Assembly: GCF_049389645.1 (NCBI RefSeq)
Contig: NZ_CP186540.1
Coordinates: 682,001-746,000, forward strand
Length of the DNA: 64,000 nt
Source of the DNA: Alkalibacterium sp049389645
GTDB taxonomy: Bacteria; Bacillota; Bacilli; Lactobacillales; Carnobacteriaceae_A
Reading direction: 5' to 3'
Shown: piece after piece, positions 26,003 through 35,298 of the stretch
Numbering within the stretch: position 1 is the stretch's first letter
Layout: every line of letters begins with the position of its first letter
Program-made: the position numbers and the translations under genes
The notes under the pieces: generated by a model
Databases searched by the model: none
What the model was told of the DNA's origin: nothing
The model's input: the letters and a program-made list of their open reading frames with translations, nothing else

Positions 26003-27316
26003 CTACACCGCCTTCTTATTTTGCTTGATAGCAGTTTTGGATTTTCTAATATTATCTAGTAAAGGAATCTTCGAAGGACAAATGAACGAACAGTTACCAC
26101 ATTCGATACAATCCATGGCTCCTAATTGTTCCGCTTTTTCAATATCACCACGTTCATAAGCATTACTAATGAGAATAGGTTGTAAACTTACAGGACAGAC
26201 ATTTAAGCATTCAGAACAACGAATACAATCAATGCGCTCTTCTTCATCAACTTCAGCTGCAGTTAAGAACGTAATGTGTGTCGTTCCTTTGGAAATCGGA
26301 ATAGATCCATCTTTTATAGTTTTACCCATCATCGGTCCACCATGAAGAACTTTTCTTGGTGCTTCTTGGAAGCCACCACAAATATCAATAAGATCATCAA
26401 TCGGTGTCCCAATACGAACAAGTAAATTCTTCGGATCAACAATAGGTGTCCCTGTAATTGTAGTTACACGTTCAACCATAGGTTTGCCTAGCCGAACGGC
26501 ACGGTAAATCGCTTGGAATGTTCCAACGTTTGAAACGATACAACCAACATCCGCAGGAAGTCCTCCAGAGGGGACTTGACGTCCTGTACAGTTTTCGATC
26601 AACTGTTTTTCAGAACCTTGCGGATATTTTGATTCAAGAACTTTAATCTCTATTTTATCATAACCGGCTGCTGCCTCTCTAAGCACATCGCCAGCTTCTG
26701 TCGCGTTGTCTTCAATACCAATGTATACTTTATCAACATTAAAAACGCCATCAATGACACGAACACCTTCAATGATTTCCCCTGCATACTCGACCATCGT
26801 ACGGAAGTCAGAGGTTGAGTATGGTTCACATTCTGCGCCATTCAAAATTATTGTATCAATTTTCCCATCTTTAGATGGTCTCATTTTTACATCTGTTGGG
26901 AAAGTCGCTCCACCCATGCCTGCAATACCTGCACGCCTTATTAATTCAGGTACTAATTCTGGAGTAACATCTTCGCCAGCTTCCGGATATGGCGGTTCCT
27001 CGGTGTATTGCCCATCATTTTTAACAATGAGACAAGTTATGACCCCACTAATTACTTCGCGATCCTCAATAGAGATAACCTCTCCACTTACTGAAGAATG
27101 AATATTTGCAGAAATAAATCCTTGCGCTTCACCAAGAAGTGTCCCAACTTTTACAGTTGATCCCACTTCTACAATTGGTTTGGCAGGCGCTCCGATATGC
27201 ATGGACATTGGGTATACCATTATAGCGGGAGCATCGATGCGTTCAATCGGCTTGTTGTGCGTTCGCGATTTATTGTGTTTTGGATATATTCCTTTTCGTT
27301 TTGTCTTTAATCGCAT
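26003..27316 (-). CDS. rnfC: RnfC-type NADH/flavin iron-sulfur protein, copy 2
   Basis: 437 aa, ATG behind GAGGAGGAAAGG. The same architecture as copy 1: barrel-sandwich N terminus, GMGGATFPT and NGAECEPYSTSD in the nucleotide/flavin domain, and 4Fe-4S motifs CIRCSECLNVCP and CIECGNCSFICP. In canonical Rnf this subunit takes electrons from NADH and passes them to RnfB, which is absent here. Together with rnfD copy 2 it resembles the NqrA-NqrB half of Nqr. A 480-bp AT-rich region with candidate operators lies upstream. Confidence 0.92.
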   Translation of the reverse strand: MRLKTKRKGIYPKHNKSRTHNKPIERIDAPAIMVYPMSMHIGAPAKPIVEVGSTVKVGTLLGEAQGFISANIHSSVSGEVISIEDREVISGVITCLIVKNDGQYTEEPPYPEAGEDVTPELVPELIRRAGIAGMGGATFPTDVKMRPSKDGKIDTIILNGAECEPYSTSDFRTMVEYAGEIIEGVRVIDGVFNVDKVYIGIEDNATEAGDVLREAAAGYDKIEIKVLESKYPQGSEKQLIENCTGRQVPSGGLPADVGCIVSNVGTFQAIYRAVRLGKPMVERVTTITGTPIVDPKNLLVRIGTPIDDLIDICGGFQEAPRKVLHGGPMMGKTIKDGSIPISKGTTHITFLTAAEVDEEERIDCIRCSECLNVCPVSLQPILISNAYERGDIEKAEQLGAMDCIECGNCSFICPSKIPLLDNIRKSKTAIKQNKKAV

Positions 27317-27785
27317 TCCCTTTCCTCCTCAATTATTTAAAACGGTCAATTAATTTGTTATGTAACGTAAAATATACAAAATAATAATTTCACATGTTAT
27401 AATAGTTGTTTTTCTGTCACAAGGTCTATTAAAAGAATACCGAAATATACACTAAAAGTAAAGATAATACAAGGTTTAACGAAAAACAGGAAGGCCAAAT
27501 ATTACAAATGAAAACAATTCTCATTTGTAATGTTTCAATTACAAAATGTAAGTTTGTGAAAATTTATTTTTCGTTTTTTGATTATTCTTAATTACGAAAT
27601 GTTAGATAACAATTACTATAATTAAAAAACATTAATATCTCATGTATTAGAACAACATTTCCCAATCATTATCAATAACAGTCCTTAAATGAAAATGACA
27701 TGTACTCTTCCAAAAGTGATTATCCCATTTCAATTGTGAAACGACAAAAAACCTCTCGCTTTTCTTTAAAAGTTAAATTGTGACA
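27317..27785. other. AT-rich regulatory region upstream of rnfC copy 2
   Basis: No coding sequence recognised. It holds a long palindrome at 27501-27531 (separate entry), a partial Fur-like match AATCATTATCA at 27664-27674, and several TTGTGA half sites. A promoter for rnfC is likely in 27380-27430 but no box pair is convincing. Confidence 0.5.
27501..27531. promoter_or_regulatory. Fur/Zur-like palindromic operator candidate
   Basis: Eleven-bp inverted repeat ATTACAAATGA/TCATTTGTAAT around a 9-bp centre. The inner 15 bp TGAAAACAATTCTCA match the 7-1-7 Fur box TGATAATNATTATCA at 12 of 14 defined positions. It lies about 185 bp upstream of the rnfC copy 2 start. Confidence 0.4.
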
Positions 27786-27848
27786 AATCCAGCATAAAAA
27801 ATACCCTCTCAAATTATCAAATAAGAGAGGGTTGTATTATGCTGGATT
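27786..27848 (-). terminator. whiA terminator that includes the whiA stop codon
   Basis: Inner stem ACCCTCTC/GAGAGGGT with a T-run on the minus strand; an outer stem AATCCAGCATAA/TTATGCTGGATT uses the last whiA codons and stop. Confidence 0.8.
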
Positions 27849-28775
27849 CTTTTCTTTAATTTCTTCTGCCAATTTATTTATTTTTCTTAATCGATGATTC
27901 ACTCCTGATTTAGATACCCCACCATTAGGCAATAATTCTCCCAATTCTTTTAAACTCACATCAGGATTATTCACTCTCATTAATGCGATTTCTTTTAACT
28001 TTTCAGGAAGTGTGTCTAATCCAGTTGTACGTTCGATTAAACGAATATTCTCGATTTGTTTCGAAGCAGCATCAACAGTTTTATTCATGTTAGCATTTTC
28101 GCAATTGACTAATCGATTAACTGAATTTCTCATATCTCGAACGATCCGAACATCCTCAAATTTAAACATGCTACCCGTTGCCCCAATTAAAGATAGAAAA
28201 TCAGCAATTTTCTCTGATTCTTTTAGGTAGACAATATAACCATTTCGTCGTTCATGGACGCGTGCACTCAGATCAAAAACGTGCATCATCTCACAAATAT
28301 CATTGTTATGTTCTTCGTAAGTCGAATGGATCTCTAAATGATAACGACTTGTGTCAGGACTGTTGACAGACCCTCCAGCTAAGAAGGCTCCTCTTAAATA
28401 TGATTTAATTTTTTGTTTGTTATTTTTAATTTCGTCCGGGACATGACCATGATATAACATACCATCCATTATACCGAGTTCCTTTAAGATAACTTTGCAT
28501 CCGCTCTTCAGTCTTACGATATACACATTGTTTTTCTTCAATTTCATTTTTTTTCTAACCAACAATTCAGATTCTACATCAAAATTATCTTTAATTAATG
28601 AATATATTCTTCTTGCGATAGCTGCATTTTCAGTTTGAACGTTCAATAAAAAATCATGATCAAGAATACTTAACGTTCCGTTCATTCTAATTAAAGCTGC
28701 TAATTCGGCTTTTGCATGTTCCGGATGAACTTCTAACAATGTTAATTCTTTCTTCACATCAAATGCAAATGACAT
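27837..28775 (-). CDS. whiA: WhiA, DNA-binding cell-division regulator
   Basis: 312 aa from the ATG at 28775 (SD AAAGGGAA 10 bp upstream; a GTG three codons earlier overlaps the SD). The N-terminal domain is the degenerate LAGLIDADG homing-endonuclease-like fold; the C-terminal helix-turn-helix includes LKELGELLPNGGVSKSGVNHRL. It is linked to cell division and chromosome segregation in Firmicutes. It is the last gene of the conserved rapZ-yvcK-whiA cluster. Confidence 0.96.
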   Translation of the reverse strand: MSFAFDVKKELTLLEVHPEHAKAELAALIRMNGTLSILDHDFLLNVQTENAAIARRIYSLIKDNFDVESELLVRKKMKLKKNNVYIVRLKSGCKVILKELGIMDGMLYHGHVPDEIKNNKQKIKSYLRGAFLAGGSVNSPDTSRYHLEIHSTYEEHNNDICEMMHVFDLSARVHERRNGYIVYLKESEKIADFLSLIGATGSMFKFEDVRIVRDMRNSVNRLVNCENANMNKTVDAASKQIENIRLIERTTGLDTLPEKLKEIALMRVNNPDVSLKELGELLPNGGVSKSGVNHRLRKINKLAEEIKEKNPA

Positions 28776-28816
28776 TACTTTCACTTCCCTTTAACTGAAA
28801 GACTAGTCTTTCACTT

Positions 28817-29833
28817 CTATAAGTAATCTTTGATTTTTCTTTGACTATTAAATGCTGTTCTGAATATTTCTTCTGCTACTTTCTCACCATTATGGTATAC
28901 GCCACGACTAGTTAATTTCAAAAAGTTGTCGGAAATGATCATAGGAACTTCTTCAGCCATACCTTTAAAATCGTGTTCAACTTGAAGAAGGTATTCTTCG
29001 TTTTTTTCTTGTTCAATATATTCTTCCGGAACATCACCAATGTTTGTTATAGCAATATCCACGAATTTCTTCCCTAAGTGTTTGTGCAATACTTTAACAT
29101 GGTCTGCATCGTTTAGTCCTTCTGTTTCGCCAAGTTGTGTCATAATATTAGAAATGTAAACAACTTTCCCTTCGGTCTCCACCAATGCTTTTCCAATATC
29201 GGGAATCATGATGTTAGGTAAGATACTGGTGAATAAGCTACCTGGCCCTAGAACGACCATATCTGCATTCATTATAGCTGATACAACTTCTCTACTCGCA
29301 TGAACAGGACGTGTTTCCTCTACACACGTTACTGAGACATAATCGATCATCATACCTTTTTTAGGAATTTGCGATTCCCCCGTTTGCGTGCTTCCATCCA
29401 TATATTTCGCATGAAGATTCAGCGGTTCCTCTGCAGCAGGGTAGACATGACCTTTGACATGCATCATTGTAGCAAGCAATTGGATTGCATCATAGATATT
29501 GCCACTCATGTCAGCCATCGCAGAAATAATTAAATTCCCTATCGTATGACCTGATAAGCTTTGATCATCTGAACTGAAACGGTACTGAAAAATTTCACGC
29601 TGTAATTCTGGAATCTCAGAGAGTGCTGTTAGTACATTACGCAGATCTCCAGGTGGCACAGCGTTAAAACTTCTACGCAATGCACCACTACTGCCACCGT
29701 CATCTGCGACAGTTACAACAGCTGTAATATCAGCATCTTTCTCTTTTAAACTTTTTAAGATAACAGGTAATCCAGTCCCGCCACCGATAACTACAATTTT
29801 TGGTTTTCTCTTTATAAATGTCTCCTGCTTCAT
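28817..29833 (-). CDS. yvcK: YvcK / gluconeogenesis factor, UDP-sugar-binding protein
   Basis: 338 aa of the CofD/YvcK family. The N-terminal glycine-rich loop GGGTGLPVILKSLK, DDGGSSGALR and PPGDLRN blocks mark the nucleotide-sugar site. YvcK binds UDP-GlcNAc in Bacillus and is needed for wall integrity on gluconeogenic carbon sources. It overlaps rapZ by 4 bp and precedes whiA, as in most Firmicutes. Confidence 0.96.
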   Translation of the reverse strand: MKQETFIKRKPKIVVIGGGTGLPVILKSLKEKDADITAVVTVADDGGSSGALRRSFNAVPPGDLRNVLTALSEIPELQREIFQYRFSSDDQSLSGHTIGNLIISAMADMSGNIYDAIQLLATMMHVKGHVYPAAEEPLNLHAKYMDGSTQTGESQIPKKGMMIDYVSVTCVEETRPVHASREVVSAIMNADMVVLGPGSLFTSILPNIMIPDIGKALVETEGKVVYISNIMTQLGETEGLNDADHVKVLHKHLGKKFVDIAITNIGDVPEEYIEQEKNEEYLLQVEHDFKGMAEEVPMIISDNFLKLTSRGVYHNGEKVAEEIFRTAFNSQRKIKDYL

Positions 29834-30717
29834 GATCTCACAACGGACTCCTTTACTTTATCTTTATCACGATGAGATATATTTACATGATATCCATCTA
29901 TTTTAATGTGCTTCGCAATACGTTCAACTAATGCAACTGAACGATGTCTTCCACCTGTACAGCCTATTGCAATTGTAACATTACTCTTTCCTTCTTTTTT
30001 GTAGCCTGGCAACATGAAATCTATTAAATCAACAAATTTTTTATAAAACATTTCCGTCTCTGTTTGTTGCATAACATAATCGTAAACAGGTTTATCCAAA
30101 CCTGTTTGGGGTCTTAGTTCATCTATATAATGAGGGTTAGGTAAAAAGCGGACATCCATAACGATGTCTGCATCAATTGGCGTCCCATACTTAAACCCAA
30201 AAGAAACAATTTCCACACGGAACATTATTTTTTCTTTTTCTTTGTACTCCTTAATCAGTGTATCCCTTAATTCTCTTGGAGTTAAAGGAGTTGTATCAAT
30301 GACTAATTGTGCACGCCTCTTGATATCGTTGAGTAATTCACGCTCTTTTTTAATTCCTTCAATAGTCCGTTCATTTTTTGCTAACGGATGTGCCCTTCTC
30401 GTTTCTTTGTAACGAGAAACTAATTCTTCATTCGTGGCCTCTAAAAAGAGAATCCTTGTGGTGATGTGAGGGGTGTTATCAATTTTCTCTAGTACTTGAT
30501 TGATTTCTTCGAAGAAATCATTCATTCTTAAATCCATTACCAAGGCGATTTTACTGAATTGTCCAGACTCTCGGACTAACTTCCAAAAAGTCGGTAAAAG
30601 ATTTGGAGGCATATTATCGATACAATAGTATCCCATATCTTCAAAACTTTGCATAGCAACAGTCTTGCCTGCACCACTCATACCTGTTATGATGACGAGT
30701 TCAAGTTTTTCGTTCAT
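29830..30717 (-). CDS. rapZ: RapZ/YvcJ nucleotide-binding protein
   Basis: 295 aa from the ATG at 30717 (AGGAGTGA 9 bp upstream). Walker A GMSGAGKT sits near residue 12, a Walker B-like block follows, and the C-terminal region has IGCTGGRHRSVALVE, the conserved ligand-binding motif. It hydrolyses nucleotides; in Enterobacteria it is an RNase adaptor for glmS control, while in Firmicutes its job is less clear. It is first in the rapZ-yvcK-whiA unit. Confidence 0.95.
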   Translation of the reverse strand: MNEKLELVIITGMSGAGKTVAMQSFEDMGYYCIDNMPPNLLPTFWKLVRESGQFSKIALVMDLRMNDFFEEINQVLEKIDNTPHITTRILFLEATNEELVSRYKETRRAHPLAKNERTIEGIKKERELLNDIKRRAQLVIDTTPLTPRELRDTLIKEYKEKEKIMFRVEIVSFGFKYGTPIDADIVMDVRFLPNPHYIDELRPQTGLDKPVYDYVMQQTETEMFYKKFVDLIDFMLPGYKKEGKSNVTIAIGCTGGRHRSVALVERIAKHIKIDGYHVNISHRDKDKVKESVVRS

Positions 30718-31102
30718 TACACTCACTCCTATTAAAACTAATGTTGTCAGGCTTTTTTTATTCCAAAACGATTATAACATCCCTGGTGTGTCATTGCTAC
30801 CCCATACATGTAAACCCAGATTTTATTTGTAGTGTCTACGTTAAAATTTATTTACTAAAAAGAAACACCTATCAAGCAATTATTCTTGATAGGTGTTTTC
30901 TATTTTTCCGTCTTGTTCACATGTGTTCTTGTCCATTAACACATAAACACCGCAGCATTGAGTTAAAGCAGTGAACTGCAAAGGGATAGATTCTAATCCA
31001 AACCACCTAACAGTTGTTGCAATGGAAAATACTGTTCTAATCTTATCTTTTTTTCTACATTTTTTTCAGTGTGGTTTCCTAATTACACTCTTTGCTCTAT
31101 AC
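30718..31102. other. Intergenic region between pgcA and rapZ
   Basis: Contains one strong hairpin terminator (30863-30898) ending the pgcA transcript. No other gene or RNA recognised. Confidence 0.6.
30863..30898. terminator. Bidirectional terminator after pgcA
   Basis: Stem AAACACCTATCAAG/CTTGATAGGTGTTT, 8-nt loop, T-rich on both sides. Confidence 0.9.
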
Positions 31103-32827
31103 TTAAAAATCGATCATCGAACGTATATCGGCTTCAAATGCTTCTGATTTCTCTCTAACTGCGACCCCTGATTCGTCACAGGCTGAGATATAGAACTTGA
31201 TTTTAGGCTCAGTACCAGAGGGGCGAACAGCGATCCAACTAGAATCAGCAAGCGTATATTTTAAAACATTTGCTTTTGGTAAATCAATCGTTTCTTTAGA
31301 AGAAGCCGTTACACATGTTTGTGCCTTGAAATCTTCAAATTTAACTACTTTAATATTACCAAATCTTGAAGGTGACTGTGAGCGAAGATTTTTCATGATT
31401 TCATTGATTTTTTCAGTGCCTTCCATTCCATCCATTTTCACTGAAATCGTTTTTTCTTCAAAATGCCCATGTTCATGATAAAGTTCATGGATAGCATCAA
31501 ATAAACTGTACCCTTGTTCTTTATAATAAGCAGTCATTTCTGCCACCATTACTAAGGCCTGGATAGCATCCTTATCTCTAACAAATGGCTGGATGAGATA
31601 GCCGTAGCTTTCTTCAAATCCATACATAAATACTTTAGAATTATCTGCTTCAAATTGTTTTATTTTTTCTGCAATAAACTTAAATCCGGTAAGTACGTTT
31701 ATAGTCTCTACCCCGTATTTATCAGCGATCACAGTAGGTAATTCACTTGAAACGATGGATTTAAGCATGACACTATTTTTTGGTAACGATTCTTTGAGCG
31801 AATGTGCTTTAAAAATATATTCGACCATTAGTGCAGCAATTTGATTTCCTGACAATACTTCATAATGTCCTTTAGCTGTTTTCACAGCCAATCCTAAGCG
31901 GTCAGCATCCGGATCTGTTGCAATCAGAACATCGGCATCTACTTCTATACCCTTTTCAATGGCTAAAGTAAATGCTTTTGGATCTTCAGGATTTGGTGAT
32001 TTAACCGTTGTAAAATCTGGATCTGGTTTTGACTGTTCCTCTACGAAATAAACATTTCTAAACCCAATTTGCTTCAGTGCTTTTTCACCTAACATTTGAC
32101 CGGTCCCATGAAGTGGCGTGAAAACAATTTTCAATTCTCTGCCTTGTCTATCAATTAAATCTTGATCGATCGTTACTGTTTTGAGTGCTTCTAAATAATG
32201 TCTGTCCACATCTTTACCAATAAATTTTAAAAGTCCCTCTTTTTCAGCTTGTTCTCTATCCAGTGCATCAATCGCGAGGATATCAGTTACACTTCGTACA
32301 TAAGTAGTTAAATCATCCGCTTCTTTAGGCGGTAATTGTCCACCGTCTTCACCATATACTTTATATCCATTATATTCTGGTGGATTATGGCTCGCTGTAA
32401 TCACAATACCCGCAGCGGCTTTCAAATGTCTTACTGCAAAAGATAATTCTGGTGTGGGACGTAATTCTTCGAATACGTAGGCTTTTATACCATGGGCAGC
32501 TAAAGTTCGTGCTGATTCTATGGCAAATTCTTTAGACATATGACGAGAATCGTAGGCAATCACTACACCTCGTTCTATCATCTTATTTCCTTGTTTCTCA
32601 ATAAAGAGTGCCAGCCCTTCTGTTGCTTGTCGAACGGTGTAGATATTCATACGGTTCGTTCCAGCACCAATGACTCCGCGCATCCCGGCAGTACCGAATT
32701 CAAGTGATGCATAAAAGGCATCTTCAAGTACAGATTCATCTTTTTTATTTTTTTCTAAATCTTGTTTCAACGATGCATCCAAACTTGAATGGTTTAACCA
32801 TGTTTGATATGTTTTTTTCCAATCCAC
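31103..32827 (-). CDS. pgcA: Alpha-phosphoglucomutase / phospho-sugar mutase
   Basis: 574 aa, typical for PgcA of Firmicutes. The four-domain mutase has GTAGMRGVIG at the N terminus, the phosphoserine loop TASHNPPEYNGYK near residue 140, the metal loop DPDADRLG and the sugar loop GFEESYGY, ending with the phosphate-binding RPSGTEPKIKFY block. GTG start with AGGGA upstream. It interconverts glucose 6- and 1-phosphate, feeding GalU (encoded at 34.3 kb) for UDP-glucose. Confidence 0.95.
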   Translation of the reverse strand: MDWKKTYQTWLNHSSLDASLKQDLEKNKKDESVLEDAFYASLEFGTAGMRGVIGAGTNRMNIYTVRQATEGLALFIEKQGNKMIERGVVIAYDSRHMSKEFAIESARTLAAHGIKAYVFEELRPTPELSFAVRHLKAAAGIVITASHNPPEYNGYKVYGEDGGQLPPKEADDLTTYVRSVTDILAIDALDREQAEKEGLLKFIGKDVDRHYLEALKTVTIDQDLIDRQGRELKIVFTPLHGTGQMLGEKALKQIGFRNVYFVEEQSKPDPDFTTVKSPNPEDPKAFTLAIEKGIEVDADVLIATDPDADRLGLAVKTAKGHYEVLSGNQIAALMVEYIFKAHSLKESLPKNSVMLKSIVSSELPTVIADKYGVETINVLTGFKFIAEKIKQFEADNSKVFMYGFEESYGYLIQPFVRDKDAIQALVMVAEMTAYYKEQGYSLFDAIHELYHEHGHFEEKTISVKMDGMEGTEKINEIMKNLRSQSPSRFGNIKVVKFEDFKAQTCVTASSKETIDLPKANVLKYTLADSSWIAVRPSGTEPKIKFYISACDESGVAVREKSEAFEADIRSMIDF

Positions 32828-33069
32828 AATAATCCCTCGTCTCTGTAAGATATTGGTTAATTTAATTAATCTAGTCTAATTGTATCATTTTTATCCTCTT
32901 CTTGCATAAGAAAAGGATACATGTCTAATAAATAACGTTTGGTATTCATTAAACATCGACGTTGCTCACTATCAAATTTAGCCTAGGAGTGTATTTACAT
33001 CAAAACTTACATCGATCGATTAAATGTCACCCTCTACTTTACTATTTTGGATAGGCTTTAATTAAGCCG

Positions 33070-33108
33070 AAAAAAATAGAGGTTGAGACCTGAGTCTCAA
33101 CCTCTATT
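33070..33108 (-). terminator. Terminator after trxB
   Basis: Stem AATAGAGGTTGAGA/TCTCAACCTCTATT, 6-nt loop, followed by seven T on the minus strand. Confidence 0.93.
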
Positions 33109-33122
33109 CAACAGAGTAACTT

Positions 33123-34076
33123 TTAAACATTATGTTTTTCTAATTGTTCTTTCAATTCTTCAACATATTGGTAGGCTGCATTTCCCGCTACCGAGCCATC
33201 TCCAACTGCTGTCGCAACCTGTCTTAGTACAGTATCTCTCACGTCTCCGATAGCAAAAACCCCTGGAACTTGGGTCATCATATTGGCATCCGTTTCAATC
33301 CAGCCTTCTTCATTGGTAATAGATAAAGAACGGAATTCGTTTGAGTTTGGTAATATTCCAACGTAAATGAAGGCACCATCCGCATCGATAAGGGACGTTT
33401 CTCCATTTTTCACATTTTTAACTTCTACACCGGTAACTTTCCCGTCTCCAATAATCTCTTCAACGACAGAGTCCCAGATGAAATCAACTTTTTCGTTTTT
33501 AAACGCACGATCTTGTAAAATCTTTTGGGCTCGAAGCTTATCTCTTCTGTGAATAATGGTTACTTTATCAGCAAACTGAGTAAGATATACGCCTTCCTCA
33601 ACGGCTGCATCGCCACCACCCACAACCACGACGTGTTTGTTTCTGAAAAATGCACCATCACATACAGCACAGTAAGAAACGCCACGACCATTAAATTCAG
33701 CTTCACCCTTCACACCTAATCTTTTGTGTTCGGCGCCAGTAGAAATAATGACAGCTTTAGCTAAATACGTTTTATCTGAAGTGATCACTTCTTTTACTGT
33801 TTCTTTATCCACTATTTCTTGCACGTCTCCATAAACATGTTCGGCACCAAATTGCGTTGCACCCTCAAGCATTTTCATAGATAAGTCGGGTCCAACAATA
33901 CTTTTAAATCCAGAATAGTTCTCGATTTCAGCTGTATTGTTCATTTGGCCACCAGGAATACCTTTTTCTAACATCATTGTTTTTAAGTTTGATCTAGATG
34001 CATATAACCCAGCGGTTAATCCTCCGGGACCTGCACCGATCACAATAACATCGTAAATTGTTTTTATGTCTTCCAT
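33123..34076 (-). CDS. trxB: Thioredoxin-disulfide reductase
   Basis: 317-aa low-molecular-weight TrxB. FAD-binding GAGPGGLTAGLYASR is at the N terminus, redox motif CAVC near residue 140 (CATC is the commoner form, with the same cysteine spacing), NADPH-binding GGGDAAVEEG, and the C-terminal GVFAIGDVRD. It reduces thioredoxin with NADPH. It follows galU on the same strand with its own terminator. RBS AGAGGAG precedes the ATG. Confidence 0.95.
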   Translation of the reverse strand: MEDIKTIYDVIVIGAGPGGLTAGLYASRSNLKTMMLEKGIPGGQMNNTAEIENYSGFKSIVGPDLSMKMLEGATQFGAEHVYGDVQEIVDKETVKEVITSDKTYLAKAVIISTGAEHKRLGVKGEAEFNGRGVSYCAVCDGAFFRNKHVVVVGGGDAAVEEGVYLTQFADKVTIIHRRDKLRAQKILQDRAFKNEKVDFIWDSVVEEIIGDGKVTGVEVKNVKNGETSLIDADGAFIYVGILPNSNEFRSLSITNEEGWIETDANMMTQVPGVFAIGDVRDTVLRQVATAVGDGSVAGNAAYQYVEELKEQLEKHNV

Positions 34077-34219
34077 TCAAACATGCTCCTCTCAACTAGC
34101 ATCAAATTATTCATCAAAGTTTAATTTTATTTGCATACTGACTAAATCATTTTTTACTTACTTTTTGTAAGCTTCTTTACCTTATACATTTTACCAGAAT
34201 TTCATCATTTGTCAAGCAC

Positions 34220-34280
34220 CAAAAGCTCCTTTCACAATAAACAGATCTGACTCTTCCTGTTCACTATAAAAGGAGCTTGA
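34220..34280 (-). terminator. Probable terminator after galU
   Basis: AAGCTCCTTT (34223-34232) pairs with AAAGGAGCTT (34269-34278) across a long loop containing a smaller GAACAG/CTGTTT hairpin; only a short T-run. Confidence 0.5.
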
Positions 34281-34309
34281 TCGGTCTTCCTATTTAACCT
34301 ACTAAGTTT

Positions 34310-35257
34310 TTACTGTTCATCTTTTTCTTTAACGTTCTCAAGCTCGTGTACTTCTGGTTCCATGCTATTATCTACTGCTCCTGATTCGAGTTCTTTGCTT
34401 AAGTCTAAAATGTATTGTCTTAAATCATCTTTCACCTGAGGATGTTTCAGGCCATACTGGATCGTTGTTTTTAAAAATCCGAACTTGTCTCCGACATCGT
34501 AACGTTCACCTTTAAACTCTTTTGCAAAGACGCGTTGCGTTTTATTCAGTACATCAATGGCGTCAGTCAGTTGGATTTCTCCACCCACACCTGGTTCGAG
34601 TTTTTCCAAGATATCAAAAATTTCCGGCACAAGTAAGTAACGCCCGATGATAGCTAAGTCACTTGGAGCATCTTCTGGATTAGGCTTCTCAACAAACTTA
34701 CGGACATTATATAAGCCTTCTTCCACTTCTGCTTCGGGATCGATTATCCCATAATTTGAAGTTTCTTCATGAGGAACACGCATGACAGCAATATTGGAAG
34801 CATGTGTTCGTTCATACCCTTCGATCAACTGTTTAGTTAACGGAACCTCATCAGCCATGATATCATCACCCAGCATCACCACGAAAGGTTCATCTCCAAC
34901 AAAAGCTTTCGCTTGCAATACAGCATGTCCCAGTCCTAGTGGATACGGTTGTCTGACAAAGTAAAGATTGAGTCCGGTTGTTTCTTCTACAAGTTCGAGC
35001 AACTCTTCTTTTCCTTTTTTACGTAAGCTTTCTTCCAATTCCGGATTGGAATCAAAATGATCTTCAATTGGTCTTTTTAGCTTACCCGTAATAATCAGAA
35101 TATCTTCGATACCGGATGCAATAGCTTCTTCGACAATGAATTGAATCGTTGGTTTATCAACAATTGGAATCATTTCTTTAGGCATTGCTTTTGTTGCTGG
35201 TAAAAACCGGGTACCATATCCCGCAGCAGGAATAATAGCTTTTCTTACTTTTTTCAT
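34310..35257 (-). CDS. galU: UTP-glucose-1-phosphate uridylyltransferase
   Basis: 315 aa. The nucleotidyltransferase opening is AIIPAAGYGTRFLPATKAMPKE, read in two pieces, with PIVDKPTIQF, LGLGHAVLQAK and FVEKPNPEDAP following. It makes UDP-glucose from PgcA's product for glycolipids, wall polymers or exopolysaccharide. The acidic C-terminal tail (about 20 residues) is dispensable-looking. It lies downstream of gpsA with about 40 bp between them. Confidence 0.95.
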   Translation of the reverse strand: MKKVRKAIIPAAGYGTRFLPATKAMPKEMIPIVDKPTIQFIVEEAIASGIEDILIITGKLKRPIEDHFDSNPELEESLRKKGKEELLELVEETTGLNLYFVRQPYPLGLGHAVLQAKAFVGDEPFVVMLGDDIMADEVPLTKQLIEGYERTHASNIAVMRVPHEETSNYGIIDPEAEVEEGLYNVRKFVEKPNPEDAPSDLAIIGRYLLVPEIFDILEKLEPGVGGEIQLTDAIDVLNKTQRVFAKEFKGERYDVGDKFGFLKTTIQYGLKHPQVKDDLRQYILDLSKELESGAVDNSMEPEVHELENVKEKDEQ

Positions 35258-35298
35258 CTTTTTCTCTACTCCTTTAAAATATGATAAGACAAGCTACC

